Shown piece after piece: positions 20,601 to 32,296 of a DNA stretch of 64,000 nt. Source of the DNA: Halocafeteria seosinensis (Eukaryota; Sar; Bigyra; Bicosoecida). The translations under genes were made by a program, and so were the position numbers. The stretch lies in assembly GCA_001687465.1 (NCBI GenBank), contig LVLI01000214.1, forward strand, positions 1 to 64,000, read 5' to 3'. The stretch's first letter is position 1. Every line of letters starts with the position of its first letter. A model generated the notes under the pieces. It ran no database searches. It had not been told where the DNA came from and saw only the letters and a list, made by a program, of their open reading frames with translations.

Positions 20601-23600
20601 GGAAGCGTCCAATTTTCTCGTCTGAGGAGCCATCAGGGATTTATGCCGGACTTTAGTGCCGTTGTTTCGGGGCATAGTCCCCACCAAACGGTAAAAGCAC
20701 TTTCAAGACTACTCCAAATGATTCACAGAGTGCTGGTTTACTCAAGAGATCGCCATCTTTTAGGGGAACCTCATCTGGGTATGCCCTCGACGTTTGCGCA
20801 ATCAGTTGACCCGTCTTATATTCCAATTCACACTGTCTTCATTCCTCCACGATGTGATGAAACATTTCTGAAAGGGGTGCCTGTGGCAAATAAGTTTCTT
20901 CTGTCCTCGGATGCACGATGTGAACAAATCTGCCATAAATCAGTCGCTGCCATGAGGGAAGCAGGTTTCACGTATGCTGCATCTGAATGCAAAGTTTTCT
21001 GCCCGCACCCTCGGGATATTCCCAATCTACAAAGATGTATCTTCGGTCCAAGTGGCGGACCACAACCTGCCCAACAAGAGCTTCGAGAAAGGATGTCGGA
21101 GTGGCTTTCCCCCTCCGTGTTTTCCAGATTGCGTCACGTAGATCAAGCAGAGTTCGTTTCGCACAATTTGGAGGGGTTGCTGCCGTTTTGCGTGGTACAG
21201 ATTCCACCCTCCACTGTCGAAGAGGTCGAGCTAGAACATCACAATAGGGACTTCGGCCCTTACGCTCTTCCTACCTTAATCGCGAATTCTGCGTTCGCAT
21301 TTGACGTGCTACTAAGCGCTGCCGGTCTTGAAAACTTAAGCGAAGAGGATCTTCTAGCTGCATCGGGTGGCCAAAGCAGTGGCATGGCTGCGTTTTCTAA
21401 GAAGTATGTGCCCATAAGGAATCACTGGTTGAATAGTACTGAAGAAGAAAGCTCTGTAGACCTTCGATGGAGCTCGGAAGACGAAAGGGAGTTTCAGGAA
21501 TCGCAAACTCTTTTTCCGAAGGCTCTACTACACTTACTGCCGAACGAGCTTGAACGATCAGTGGACGGAGGAAAACTCGCTGAGTGTTTGGATCTTAATA
21601 ACCACAGAGCTTCTGCGCGTTCCGAAGCCATTGCTGAGCATTTTGCAATAACTGCATCTTTGATATTCAATGATTCTATCAAAAATTCGTCTGAAGGGAG
21701 CTTCAGGAAGAGCCTCAAGTGTGTTGCGCTGCAAGCGTGGGATATTCTAACCTCACAATTACCTTTAAGTGATCTCGCAGTATGTGCTGTCCAGAGTCCT
21801 TCTTCCGTTTCATGGCGGGAGTATTTGGAACTTTGCGTGGGCAGCCGCAAGGGTTGCACTGATTCCCTGAACGCGGGTGACTCTAGGATATGGGACGACA
21901 AAATTTCTGCCCTGTATCTCATGGCAAGTACGATCGCATTATTGCAGAAGCCAGAGACGTGGAAGGGTGTTCTTCTGCCAAGTTGGCGGGAAGAATTCAT
22001 TCACAAAGGGGGCTTGGCATCATTCGCAGCTGCGTTTTGTGCGGGAAGCAACGTCGGCTGTGGGGCTACGAATGCGATGTGCTGCGCTGTGTTTGAGGCA
22101 GCCAGTATAACTGTTTCTCGAGAGCATCAAGCTTGGGTCGACATCGAAGAGATCGATCCCTCTGCGACATCCATACTACAAGAATACCATTGCGAGACGT
22201 ATGGATGGCGATACTTACTGCAAGCAATTCGTCTTCTGCGTATGCCCCTGTCAACTGACGTTGACATAGTTTCTGATGCTCCTGAACTGGCGGGGCTTCA
22301 ACATCGGGCCGTCGCCGCTACATGGATTACACGTCGCTTAGCGGCATCCCATTTTGCTTATATGTTTTGCTCATATATACATACCAGTCTTCGGGGAGGA
22401 GCACACGCCGCAAATGCCGTGGACAGTGATACTTTAACGCAGATCATTGAAGACCTGTCTAATGATGACTCTGCGAGTACTGCCTCTATCCCCTCGGTGG
22501 GGCTAAATGCTGAGAAAGCATCTGAGTTCTTAGGTAAGAAACTGGTTATTGGTCGCTGTCTCGGCGACTGTTTATGTATGGCTGTGCGGAGGGAATCGAA
22601 TTTTTCAAGAGTCTTACTTCAAGCTGCTGCTGGTGGCTTGAGCATAGTATCGCAGACTGTCAGAGAGCTGCAGAATAGTCAGGCTAATGACCATCCGGGG
22701 CAGCATTCTGCCTTCGGAAACGCTCGAGTGCCTGTGCTTAATCACGTATTGTTCAGGACCCTTGTTGCAGTGCTGAGATGTGAAGCAGGCTGGAAGGATG
22801 ACCAATACCAACGTTGTGTAGAAATCGTTTCAGTATGCAATGAAATTCTACGCACCATTAGTTGTTCTTCCGGAATATCTATTACCTCGGAGAATATAGA
22901 GCCTCGAGAGACGCCTGTAAATTCTTCCGGAGGAAATTCTCTTGCCCGTTTTCCAGTGCTCGATATTGGTTCTGACTTAGAGAACCTGGCTTGCCAGTGC
23001 ATTTTAATCGTGCGAGAAGCCCTTAGGGTATTTTGCACTGAAGATGTGGCAGGTTCGAAGCTAGATATATTCGCCCAGCTTTTTGATTCTGAGACAGCCC
23101 GCCAACTGGTTGTATTCCTGTTGAGGAATGTCCTTGCATTTTGCTCATGCACAATTGTGGAAGTTGAAAGTTTCCGGCAGCTTACCAGTGAATGTATAGG
23201 TGTTGTGCTACAAATTGGATTCTCCTTGCTGCGGCATTCGTCAAGCAGCGCTCGTCGAATGAAAGTGATGGAAATTTTTTCCGAGGTTATCACACATTCA
23301 ACACATATGGTTTCTCAATTTTCGTGGAGCGATTTGAGTTCTTCACCCTTTGCTTCAAAGGGTCGATGTTTACTGACTGCAATTGATTCGGCCAGTGCAT
23401 TTCGAGTGACGGATTTGAAGAGAGGTCCGCTCTGTTTTGGCGACGAATTCAATATCCAATTTCGATCAAGCAAACCGGTCACACACTCAGCGGCTGAAGA
23501 TATTCGCGAACTAGTTTGCTTGGCTGAGAAGGACCATTTGTCTTCGTACGTCGAAAAACAGCAGAATAGTTCTGAGAGTGATGCTTTTACTAGTATTTGT

Positions 23601-26600
23601 CCACTGCACGAGTTGGTGGAATGCCAAACGGCGATGAACCATCCGTTTGGTAAGGGCTCAAAATACGTGGGCCTTGTCAATCAGGGTATGACATGTTACA
23701 TGAATAGCTTATTACAACAACTCTTCATGATTCCTTCTCTCCGAAGGGCAATTCTCATGGCCAGAGAACCGACTCAAATCAAAACTCAGAGGTATGCGGA
23801 GCTATTATCGGGCCTCCGGAATGAAGTCCAACTTCTCTTCGCAATACTATCCAGTAGCCACATGACTGTTCACAATCCGCTCTCATTGGTACACGCATTG
23901 AGGGATGAACCTCGGGGTTTTTTCCCATTGGACTCCAATGTCATGGAACAAAATGACGCAAATGAGTTTTACCAATTGTTCATGGATAGGTTGGGAGAAG
24001 TTTTCCCGCATAAAGCTGCTCGTAGCGGCTCTGTTGCAAGCGACGAAGACAATAACTGCCCAGATCTTCTGCAGCGGACGCTAGGTGGAACACTGGCACA
24101 TCAGATAATTGGGCAACATGTAGATTACGTATCCGAACGATCTGAACCGTTCATGTGCATCCAGCTGGAGGTGGCGTCGAAGACGGACATCTATGAGTCA
24201 CTGGACTCGTTTGTTTCCAGCGAAGTATTATCGGGTGATAACGCTTATGAATTGCCCTCTGGGGAACGTGTTAGTGTTTTTAAGCGTTGTTGTTTCCGTC
24301 GTCTACCGAATACTCTTGTTTTTCACCTAAAGAGATTTGACTTGGATTTTGATACATTCGAGAAGGTAAAGATTTATAGCCGGTTTGAGTTTGAACACCG
24401 AATTAATTTGTGGCAGTATACGGCACAGTACCTCGCAGAGGATGTTGCTAAGAAAGAGTCAGCTCAAACAAGTAATGGGGAATCCCCAATGCCTGGTTAT
24501 GAGCCAGAAGATCCAGATGACTGCGAGTACGTTCTTAGAGGCGTACTAGTGCACTCTGGTACGGCGGAATACGGACATTACTATAGCTACGTACATGAGC
24601 GAGACAGCGATGCTGTTAGTCGAACTACCGAGGATCCTTGGGAATCAATGGAAGCATCGAGAACAAGCCAGGAGAGAGATCCCAAGTGGATATGCTTCAA
24701 TGACGATGTCGTATATGAAATAGAAGACGTAGCCTCCGTGAAGTCGCGATGGTTCGGTGGCTCGCGGGGCGACAGAAAGTATGAGGAATCCATGACAAGT
24801 GCATTCATGCTCTTTTACGACAGGGTTGGGTCTTCCGATCCTTATGGTGATATGGAATGCTCTACTGCCGTCAGCACGTCAGAGAATGCAGTAAGTGCTG
24901 TAGTAAGGCGGCAAGGCTTAGATTCGACCTCTACGCCGGTAGCATGGGAACCATTTTGGCCTCATTCAGCTTTCCTTCAGTTAAGAGAAGGAGTATTTAG
25001 GGGATTAGTGATGCCACATAGTCTGGCGTGTCGCGTTGTTATGGATAACTGTTCGTTTTGGATCAGACGAAGACTATGTGAGGGTTGGTTTCAACGGCTT
25101 GTCACGCAAACGGCGAATATTTTGCTGGAGTGGAAGCAGTTAGCGACAAGTCAAACTGGTATCGTATACCTGGGAATGCAAGAAGTCAGGGGCCTCTTAC
25201 CCCAAAATGTGTTGCTCCTAATTGATTTCCTGTTGGGTGTGGATATTAGACGCAACACTGGTGGTAACATTGTGGAATCGCTAGCATATTCCCCCGAGAC
25301 CATTAGCCGTAAGGATTCTGTGACCGAACAAGCGGCTGGCCTAGTAGGCATCACGTTGAGCTACAGTCAAAACACGAAGCCAGATGATGCTTCTAATGTA
25401 TTTGCTCAGTCATGCTTTGATGTAGAGAGCTGTATCCATGTGATGCAAATGGTATCTAGTGGTGAGTGCGCGTTCTTGCGCCGCCATCTCTGTTTCCAGG
25501 AAAATATCGCCTGCCGCAAATTTGCAACGGCGGTAGTCCTACGAGTTATCCGCTCTCTTGATACAATTGCCGGACAGCTTACGGACGCTATTTGTGGTAA
25601 AGAGGTTTCTTTTGATGATGTTTTCAATGCAACAGCTGCTGTCTACCCTAGAGAGACCACCCCGCCTGCAGTTGTCTTAGCCGAGCGACGTTTGAGTAGT
25701 ACACCTGTCCAAGCATGCCTGCAGATAAATTATTCGGACCGCTTTCGTCCCTGGTCCATGTTTCCTGGTGGAACAAAGCATCGTAAAGTCAAACGCGTCC
25801 GCTCTAGCCACACGTCATACACTACTGTTAAGGACGCCATTGGTGCACTCTTCGGTGTCGAACAGGGTGACGATGCTTTGTCTATTTTTTTACGCATTGT
25901 AGCGTCACTCTCCCAATTTTTGGGTAGTATGAGTGTTTCTCTCCCGCACTTGCTGTCTGATTCAGAGATCATCGGCGAAGAAATTAGTGAGCTCCTTGAA
26001 GGCTTATTGGCGTCATGCAGCCCTTTTTTCTGCTACGCCGCCGCCCAGCAGGGCCTGGTAGAAATATTGCTTTCGCTTTATCCAGCCAGCGACTCAGCGG
26101 AGCCACTTGTGGATGACACTGATTTACAAAATGCCGATAGTCTCCGCAACGCTTTAAGAGGTGACTTTGAAAACGAATTGAAGCCCTCCTCTATTAACTT
26201 TATGCGGACTGTTGCAGCCAAACTTGAGGAGTCACACAACTCTGTAGAAAAGAAGGAAGACGCACTGCGAGATGTGTGGAGTAGATTGCGGTGTCAAAGA
26301 AGTGATGAATGGTCCTCGACGGTGGAAAGATACTTGGATGAAGAGCTTGTTATTGTATCGCCGAAGCAGAAGTTCGACTGCTTCTGCCGTTTGCGGCAGC
26401 TGTTCTTTCGATCGGCTCCGTCCCAGCCGCTGGTGCCACCGAGGTTGTTCACGACGGTTCATCACGTGTTGATTCGTCTGGCTACCATAGACTCGTCTTC
26501 TTTCGAGCTTCCACCTCCGCTCATTTCGCGAGGGCAATACGCGTACTCCTCGTCCTTTCATATGGGAAGACAACCTCCTCTATCGATTTCCGAGACGATT

Positions 26601-28175
26601 TTTGACTGCACTGTTAATGGCGATGGATATTCGATCGATCCCTCCTTATCCGCCCAGCGAATGGCAAGGAGTTCTAGTGGTTCTGCTGCTAGTGGTAAAC
26701 CAAGAGATGACAGCGAACCGTCTTATTGCAGCGTAAGACTTCAAATGCAATCGCTTCCGAGTACACTGCTTAGCGTATGCCGTTCCATTCACTGGTTCGA
26801 CCAGGTGATCCTCTTCTCAGAGAATGTTTCCCACGTCGAAGCATACTTTGGACATGTTAGCTATGGTAATGCTCGACTTTCAAGGAGGATTTGTGAGTAT
26901 CTCATGTGGAGTATTGCACGAGAACGGTTTGATATCGAAACTCTGTTCGACGTTCTCTTTCCCGTAACTGTATCCCTACTGAAGCTTTCGGATGGTCTTG
27001 ATTTCGTACGGTTCTCATGGCTGATTGGACCCGTCGAACCAGAGCAATCGGGGGAGTCATTGTTTTGTAAGTGTATTTGGCACTTTGCACGCTATTATTT
27101 AAACAGGAATGGTGCAACGCCCTTTCTCCCTCTAAAGTCACCGGAAGAGGGCTCAGAATATGCACCAGAATTCAAAACCCGACAAGACATGATAAATGAG
27201 TTTGCTCTCGAGTTTGAGAGCGAATCTTCAGCTGGTGCGGATGCTGTGGAATTTGGACGTGAATACTCACTCTTGACCATTCTCGCTGGGCACGCCTTCC
27301 ACAAGGCGGATCTGTTGGAGGTGTTGGATAAACTCAGCACGGAGAGGCGCGATGACAGCGTCGTTATTGATACATTGAAAGCAGCTAAAGTAAACGGCAC
27401 GGCTTTTTCCGACGCTACTTGTTGGGTTGTCATGAAGCTTATTTACCTGCTTTGTAAGGTTCACACCGAAGATGAGAAACTGAAGTCGCTAAAACCGGAA
27501 CTATCCTTTTGGATGCGACATTTGATGGTTATGATAGGGGACAAGCTGGGTGAGATAGAGGCCTACATAGAAGAACGGCGAAAGTTTACCCAAACGGAGA
27601 AGGAATCCAAGTGCTTGAAGCTTTGCTCGTTAATGCTAGATCAAGTGAGAACAGTGTTTGATGGCGCTGAAGAATCCGTTGCTGCTGATGAATTTCTCAA
27701 TAATTTGAGGCTTGTGAATGATGAAGAAAAGCGAAGCAATGGTGCCGAACTATGCCCCTCACCTTTTGAACAGTCATTCGTGCCTGTTTTGTCGAACACG
27801 AGAGACTTTCTAAGGGAATACTCTTTGGCTGAAGACATTAACGATTTGGAAGCGTGGTACGAGTGCACACTTCATTTCCTGCACCAGAATGTTGATAGAG
27901 AAACCAGGGACATAGCTGATCTGCTCGCTAAAGAAGTCCGAAGTCAAATGCACCGTAACGAGAACGCCGACCGGTATTTCCTCAGCCAGCTGGAACCATT
28001 TTTCATTGCTGTCGTACACAGATACAGTCTATCGGAAAAACATTTCGGAAGTGGGAAGCGCGATAGATCGTGTGATATTGCGGATCCAACAGTTATTGAG
28101 TTGGCTTCTGAAGAAGAGGATGATTTTCAACAGAAAGTAAACACTCCCTCAAAGCGTCGCCGTAGGTACCAGTAA
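17608..28175 (+). CDS. Giant ubiquitin carboxyl-terminal hydrolase, USP9X/USP34 type
   Basis: Cysteine protease that removes ubiquitin. Exons 17608-18486 and 18552-28175 (65-bp phase-0 intron) give 3500 residues, close to USP34 (3546). The ATG at 17608 is used; the frame reaches 17602 only by GTG. The N-terminal tail is very acidic (six Asp near residue 15) and is followed by ~1900 residues of helical, HEAT/ARM-like sequence. The catalytic domain begins at YVGLVNQGMTCYMNS with nucleophile Cys2008, continues with QNDANEFY and LPNTLVFHLKRFD, and places the general base at His2302 (YGHYYSY) and the acid at Asp2344 or Asp2345 in WICFNDD. The finger Cys-x2-Cys pairs seen in many USPs are absent. 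About 1150 helical residues follow. The C-terminus carries VIEL before an acidic run, a SUMO-interaction-like motif, and a final KRRRRY nuclear-type signal. Confidence 0.93.
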
Positions 28176-28710
28176 CAGATGATTTTGCTCAAGTTTAGCG
28201 TTTCCCGCTAGATACTGATTTTCGGGGAAGATTGTACTCTGTAGTCGTAGTGGTAGGAGCAGTGACGATAACGGTGACCAATACATCTATTGAAATCGCC
28301 GTGAGAACTGCTCTACGGACGGGTAAACCAAATATACAGCAGGGTGGTTCTCTTTCCAGGGGCAACACTTGTTTTGGACTGCTTTCCGTCACAATAGCCT
28401 GGCTCCGCATACTGCAATTCGCTGCAATGTACTCTTTAACCCGGAAACATCTGAACCCATCGTGTACGCCCTCAGGATAGCAAACCTATTGTGTGGACTT
28501 CCAGGCTGAAGCTCCGCGAATGTGTAGACCTATTTTCTTATTCTAATTGCTTTGTTTCTACTTCTTACAAGAACTATCTATGCTTCTAACACTCAACAGA
28601 TACGCGATAATTTGCTGATCCACGGTGACACTATGACAGTAGCGCTGCTCCTTCAGTGCAGTAGTATCAGCAACTCCTTCGGCAGATCGCTTCGTCAAGC
28701 CTTCGTGGTA

Positions 28711-28868
28711 GAACCCGTTGGCGAACTAGCCACCCAGAGGTTTTGAAGGACTTTTATTCCTCACGTTCACGCTTCAAACCATTTCGTCGACGTAGCACGC
28801 AAGCTGGGAAATGTATGAGCAGGCGCCCAACCTTCCTCTCAAACTGAAACTGGTGCTTAAGCTCCAGG
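28711..28868 (-). pseudogene. Degenerate copy of the 3' end of the HtrL/YibB-like gene
   Basis: This block aligns with 29570-29713, the last ~48 codons of the HtrL-like gene, in the same orientation. Shared blocks include GGCGAACTA, CCCAGAGG, TTTCGTCG, CGTAGCACG, TATGAGCA and CTTCCTCTCAAACTG. Substitutions and small indels break the frame. It lies downstream of the parent, as the XRCC4 3'-end copy does. Confidence 0.75.
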
Positions 28869-29390
28869 GGCGGTTGGGGAACTCTCGGGACAAAATGGAT
28901 CGCAGAAAGCACTAAACCATTGAAACTCGCCAAAAATCAGACGCTTGTACGTTTTGGGCGTATACAGGAAGAGATGATGGACATCCACGTCGTTCTGATA
29001 TTTTTCTTGATCAGGACTCCTGTAAAACCTGGATACACGTACACTGTACACGTTCGCACAGGGAGGTTTCTTGGAGAACTATTCGACGACCCCGACAACC
29101 GCGTTTTGCATTCCTACGAAGTTTCCATTTACGGTAAATGATTTACCCCAACTCAAGTATCGAGCAACCCAAAAAATATATGCGTCCTTTGAAAGCACAA
29201 TAAATGGTCTTTCTGAATCACTGTGCGTAAAGAATTCGGCAGAAAAACTCCTTAAACTTTGTCCTCATAGGCACTATTATACATCACCACTGCTCATCCT
29301 ACGGCGAGGCAAGAGATTTGCCCGTTGCTCTTCAAATCGCCTGGTGGCATGGGTAGTAAGGGGTTACCCTGGGTTAGACATCTCTTAACC

Positions 29391-29550
29391 TTCGTTTTGC
29401 TCCGTGCGGCGAAGTATTCACCTGATCCAAACTTTAAGGCCGTCAACTATCAACTAGTCATTGGCTTCTCCACGACCCGTTTTGCTTCGTGCGATGCAGC
29501 AGAAAAAGAAGAATTGACCTGATCCATACTTTAAACTAGTCAACTGTTAA
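29391..29550. repeat. Short imperfect tandem duplication
   Basis: Two units, 29391-29455 and 29476-29550, share GTTTTGCT-CGTGCG, ACCTGATCCA-ACTTTAA and CTAGTCA. Each unit is under 80 bp and they have diverged. Confidence 0.6.
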
Positions 29551-29561
29551 GTAGTCACAGA

Positions 29562-30674
29562 CTATTCCAGAATCCATGGGCGAACTAACCCAGAGGTATT
29601 GAATGCTCGGTCTCTCAGTAGTTCACTCAAAACTATTTCGTCGTCGTAGCACGGAAGCTGGGGATGTATGAGCACACGTCCAAGCTTCCTCTCAAACTGT
29701 TGTTTAAGCTCCAACAGAGCTCTCTCAGTGCCGATTAATACACCCATTTTGTATAGTAGGCGTTTCCCGTTATATTTGCCATGGTGAGGGATGGCATTGA
29801 CAGCATTAAGATCAAGCGAACTCTTCGCTGCTAGTTGGTGGACGTTAGGTACTCTCCCGAGAACACCACAATCCACCCATGAAAACAGAGAGTTAGAGGC
29901 TTCGGCTGAAGCTCGCATAACGAAAGACAGTTTCGACAACCAAATTGCCATTACGTGAGTATATGCCTCCAAGGATGTTTCCGCCAGCGACGAGAGCCTA
30001 TTGCATCTTCTTGAGCAGAGGGGCGACCTTCCAGATTTCTTCTTTATCTTCGACGCCTTCAAGCAATAGTTGGCAAGAAATGAAGCATTGCGCCTCCCTG
30101 GCAATTCGCTTAGTGGAAGGTATATCCCTTTCACATCAGGGTTTTGTAGAAATTGCTTGATTGCGATGAATATAGGATTGTCTGTTTCAGCTGATACGTC
30201 AATATTGTGGTAGAAGACCACAGGTGTCTTCATTGAAGCGAACCAGTTTAATGCTCTCGGGACCTCTTCAGCATAGTATTCGGGAGAGTTCTTCGGGCTG
30301 GACTCCACGAAGAAATACCCACTTACCACAGTAAATTTGCGCATTTTAATAGCATCCGCGACAGTACGGATTGTGGTGGAGTGGTGTGTTTCACTGTGGG
30401 CTGTCTGGGGTTTCAGTGGGAGTTTTTGCCATGGTTGCCGGAGAGTGCCATTTCCCGGATGATTTCCGTGATTTCCCACTTGCTTGCGGATCCCGATTCC
30501 CTCGTTTCCCGAGCTTCTACTGCAGACTTCCTTCGAAATACCTTCCGGTTGTATGGGTCCTATGGAAAATAGACTGGCGTCTTTGGACAGAATCCCCAAT
30601 ATTAGAAGTAGAAGGCAACAGTTCACAATGGAACACACCGTAACACGAGAAGCAGGGGCGTCCATAGCACTCAT
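29562..30674 (-). CDS. HtrL/YibB-like type II membrane protein
   Basis: Single exon of 370 residues. A hydrophobic anchor at about residues 12-29 (VTVCSIVNCCLLLLILGIL) follows a short N-terminal tail, so a Golgi or ER type II protein is likely. The lumenal domain opens with FTVVSGYF at 114-121, then PEYY-E-V-RAL-WFASMKTPVVFYHN, and further on SWVDCG at about 265-270 and a late CYDDE. This order resembles the HtrL/YibB family of bacterial polysaccharide-associated proteins, which have a GT-A-like T-V-S/T-A-F-F start and an S-W-x-D-x-G site. The exact reaction is unknown even in bacteria, so the eukaryotic role is open. Two ATGs at the start (codons 1 and 4) are both plausible. A decayed copy of its 3' end lies downstream. 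Confidence 0.6.
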   Translation of the reverse strand: MSAMDAPASRVTVCSIVNCCLLLLILGILSKDASLFSIGPIQPEGISKEVCSRSSGNEGIGIRKQVGNHGNHPGNGTLRQPWQKLPLKPQTAHSETHHSTTIRTVADAIKMRKFTVVSGYFFVESSPKNSPEYYAEEVPRALNWFASMKTPVVFYHNIDVSAETDNPIFIAIKQFLQNPDVKGIYLPLSELPGRRNASFLANYCLKASKIKKKSGRSPLCSRRCNRLSSLAETSLEAYTHVMAIWLSKLSFVMRASAEASNSLFSWVDCGVLGRVPNVHQLAAKSSLDLNAVNAIPHHGKYNGKRLLYKMGVLIGTERALLELKQQFERKLGRVLIHPQLPCYDDEIVLSELLRDRAFNTSGLVRPWILE

Positions 30675-31394
30675 GTCAGATGCGTATCAGATAGTGTAGA
30701 AGATCACTTGTGATGCTGATCATGAATCAATCCATGCAACAACGGATGAACTGAAACTCTGGAGACGGAAGGCTGAAGACACATAGAGTTTGACATTTCG
30801 CACATGGGAACTATTAAATCCAGTAAGACCTCTTGGGGAATCACAGTGGGCGATAAATGGCGTGCCTGCATGGTAGCACATGCAACTTCAGCCAGACAAC
30901 AAGTCAATTTGTATACAGGGTATCCTGATTCAACTTGGTTGCCTGCTTGCTGGTACAAATTCCTTCAAAAACATTAAATTAGGCTATGCTATACTGTTTC
31001 TATGTCTTGAAACCTATGATATGCTGCATCGTGATGCATGACATACATTGCTCACGACCAAATGGACAACGCACACTTCAGAATTTCGCGTCAGAACTTC
31101 TCTGAGGTTCGGAATCCACCATTTCAGAAACTACAATTGTGCAATCACCAAAGGCTTACGTGAACTGCCTCTGATCGATTAATCTTAATGCTGCCATGAT
31201 GGAGCTTGTGTGTTGAGGCCTTCATGAATCATGAGTATCTTTTAGGTAGTTCCACGAGAGTTCGGTACAAGTAACAAGTTGTACAGTGACTGAGTGAGGC
31301 AATTGGTAGTGTAGTAATACTGAGTGGATTGGTGTAGAACCATATTAAGAGAAGCTAAACAAATAAAGTCCAAGCACTTCTTATTCAACATATA
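30675..31394. other. Intergenic region between divergent genes
   Basis: 720 bp between the reverse HtrL-like gene and the forward small gene at 31395. A reverse open frame of 85 codons (30958-30704) ends 30 bp before the HtrL ATG. It matches nothing I know and I do not call it a gene. Confidence 0.45.
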
Positions 31395-32161
31395 ATGTCG
31401 TCGTGGCTTCGCGATGCGTGGGCCAAATTGCAAGACACGGTAGCTCCTCCCCCTCCAACAGGAGCTTCATCGGCTTCTTCCGTCAAACATCGATCTGATA
31501 ATACGAAGCAGAACAAAGACCCTTATGCCGGACTGTATGAAAATACTCTGGAACAAGGAGGAGCCTCAGGAAGCCAGGAAGGAGGCCTAGAACAACAGAA
31601 GCCCCATACGCAACCACCAACGCATGGAGAAGGTTCTGAAGGCTTCCAGGGATCCTCAACAGCAATGCAAGGAGCGCAAAGAAAAGGAGAAGGCCATTCA
31701 GGAGGGGAAGGTATGTATGGAATCCATTGGGAGCATGTTCGGGCATCATGTAGTAGCTCTTGGTTGACTTCAGGCGCACCACCGGTGGCGTTCTTCTCAC
31801 CCGATGCTAGTCATCTTTATTCAAGGAGGAAGAAGCAGCAACAACCATCTTCCATTAGAGATAGGTAGGTTGCATCATAACCTGTCTGTGCGGTGCTACT
31901 ATATATGAATGGAAAGGATAACTTTTTCCCCTTACAGATATGTCCCTGTAGACGACGGGTTTGGCTCAACAGGTAAGTAGTTTTTCTTGCTTTGTGGTAA
32001 ATGTTTAGTGAGCTAATCACCTCTTTCTAATAAATCGTATCTACGGTCAATACGATACAGCTGGGAACCTATCCCGAGGGGCCAAATATGGCAATTACAA
32101 TGCTGCCTCCTCCGGTGCTCAGGGCGCTCCACCTCCACCAACCAGCGGAAAAGAGCAATGA
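31395..32161 (+). CDS. Small Pro/Gly-rich protein of unknown function
   Basis: Proposed exons 31395-31710, 31774-31864, 31938-31972 and 32061-32161 give 180 residues, with introns of 63, 73 and 88 bp. The phases agree across every junction and the donors are GTATGT, GTAGGT and GTAAGT. The protein starts with a short amphipathic helix (SSWLRDAWAKLQD), then a low-complexity Gln/Gly/Pro stretch. A better-ordered part (VAFFSPDASHLYSRR, RYVPVDDGFGS, AKYGNYN) and a Pro-rich end follow. I do not recognise the family. Intron 1 is a multiple of three and has no in-frame stop, so its retention would add 21 residues. In the second half of exon 1 a different frame encodes a highly charged helix broken by one TAG, so the frame used there is open to doubt. 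The stop is 135 bp from that of the opposing PX gene. Confidence 0.55.
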
Positions 32162-32296
32162 ACAAACACATTGGCTATTCCGGGTTGCTGGAGTAGTTTA
32201 AATCCTGGAATTTTTGAAAGGAATGCGCTTGTGGAATCTTTATACGAGCGAAACTGTGGACCTCGTGAGCTCTTCGGCGCAGACACATCTCCCGTC

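Larger units (their letters stand above)
28176..29561. other. Intergenic region with a degenerate 3'-end copy and a short tandem pair
   Basis: No intact gene seen in about 1.4 kb. It contains a decayed copy of the 3' end of the neighbouring HtrL-like gene (28711-28868) and a roughly 85-bp-period duplication (29391-29455 and 29476-29550). Confidence 0.6.
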
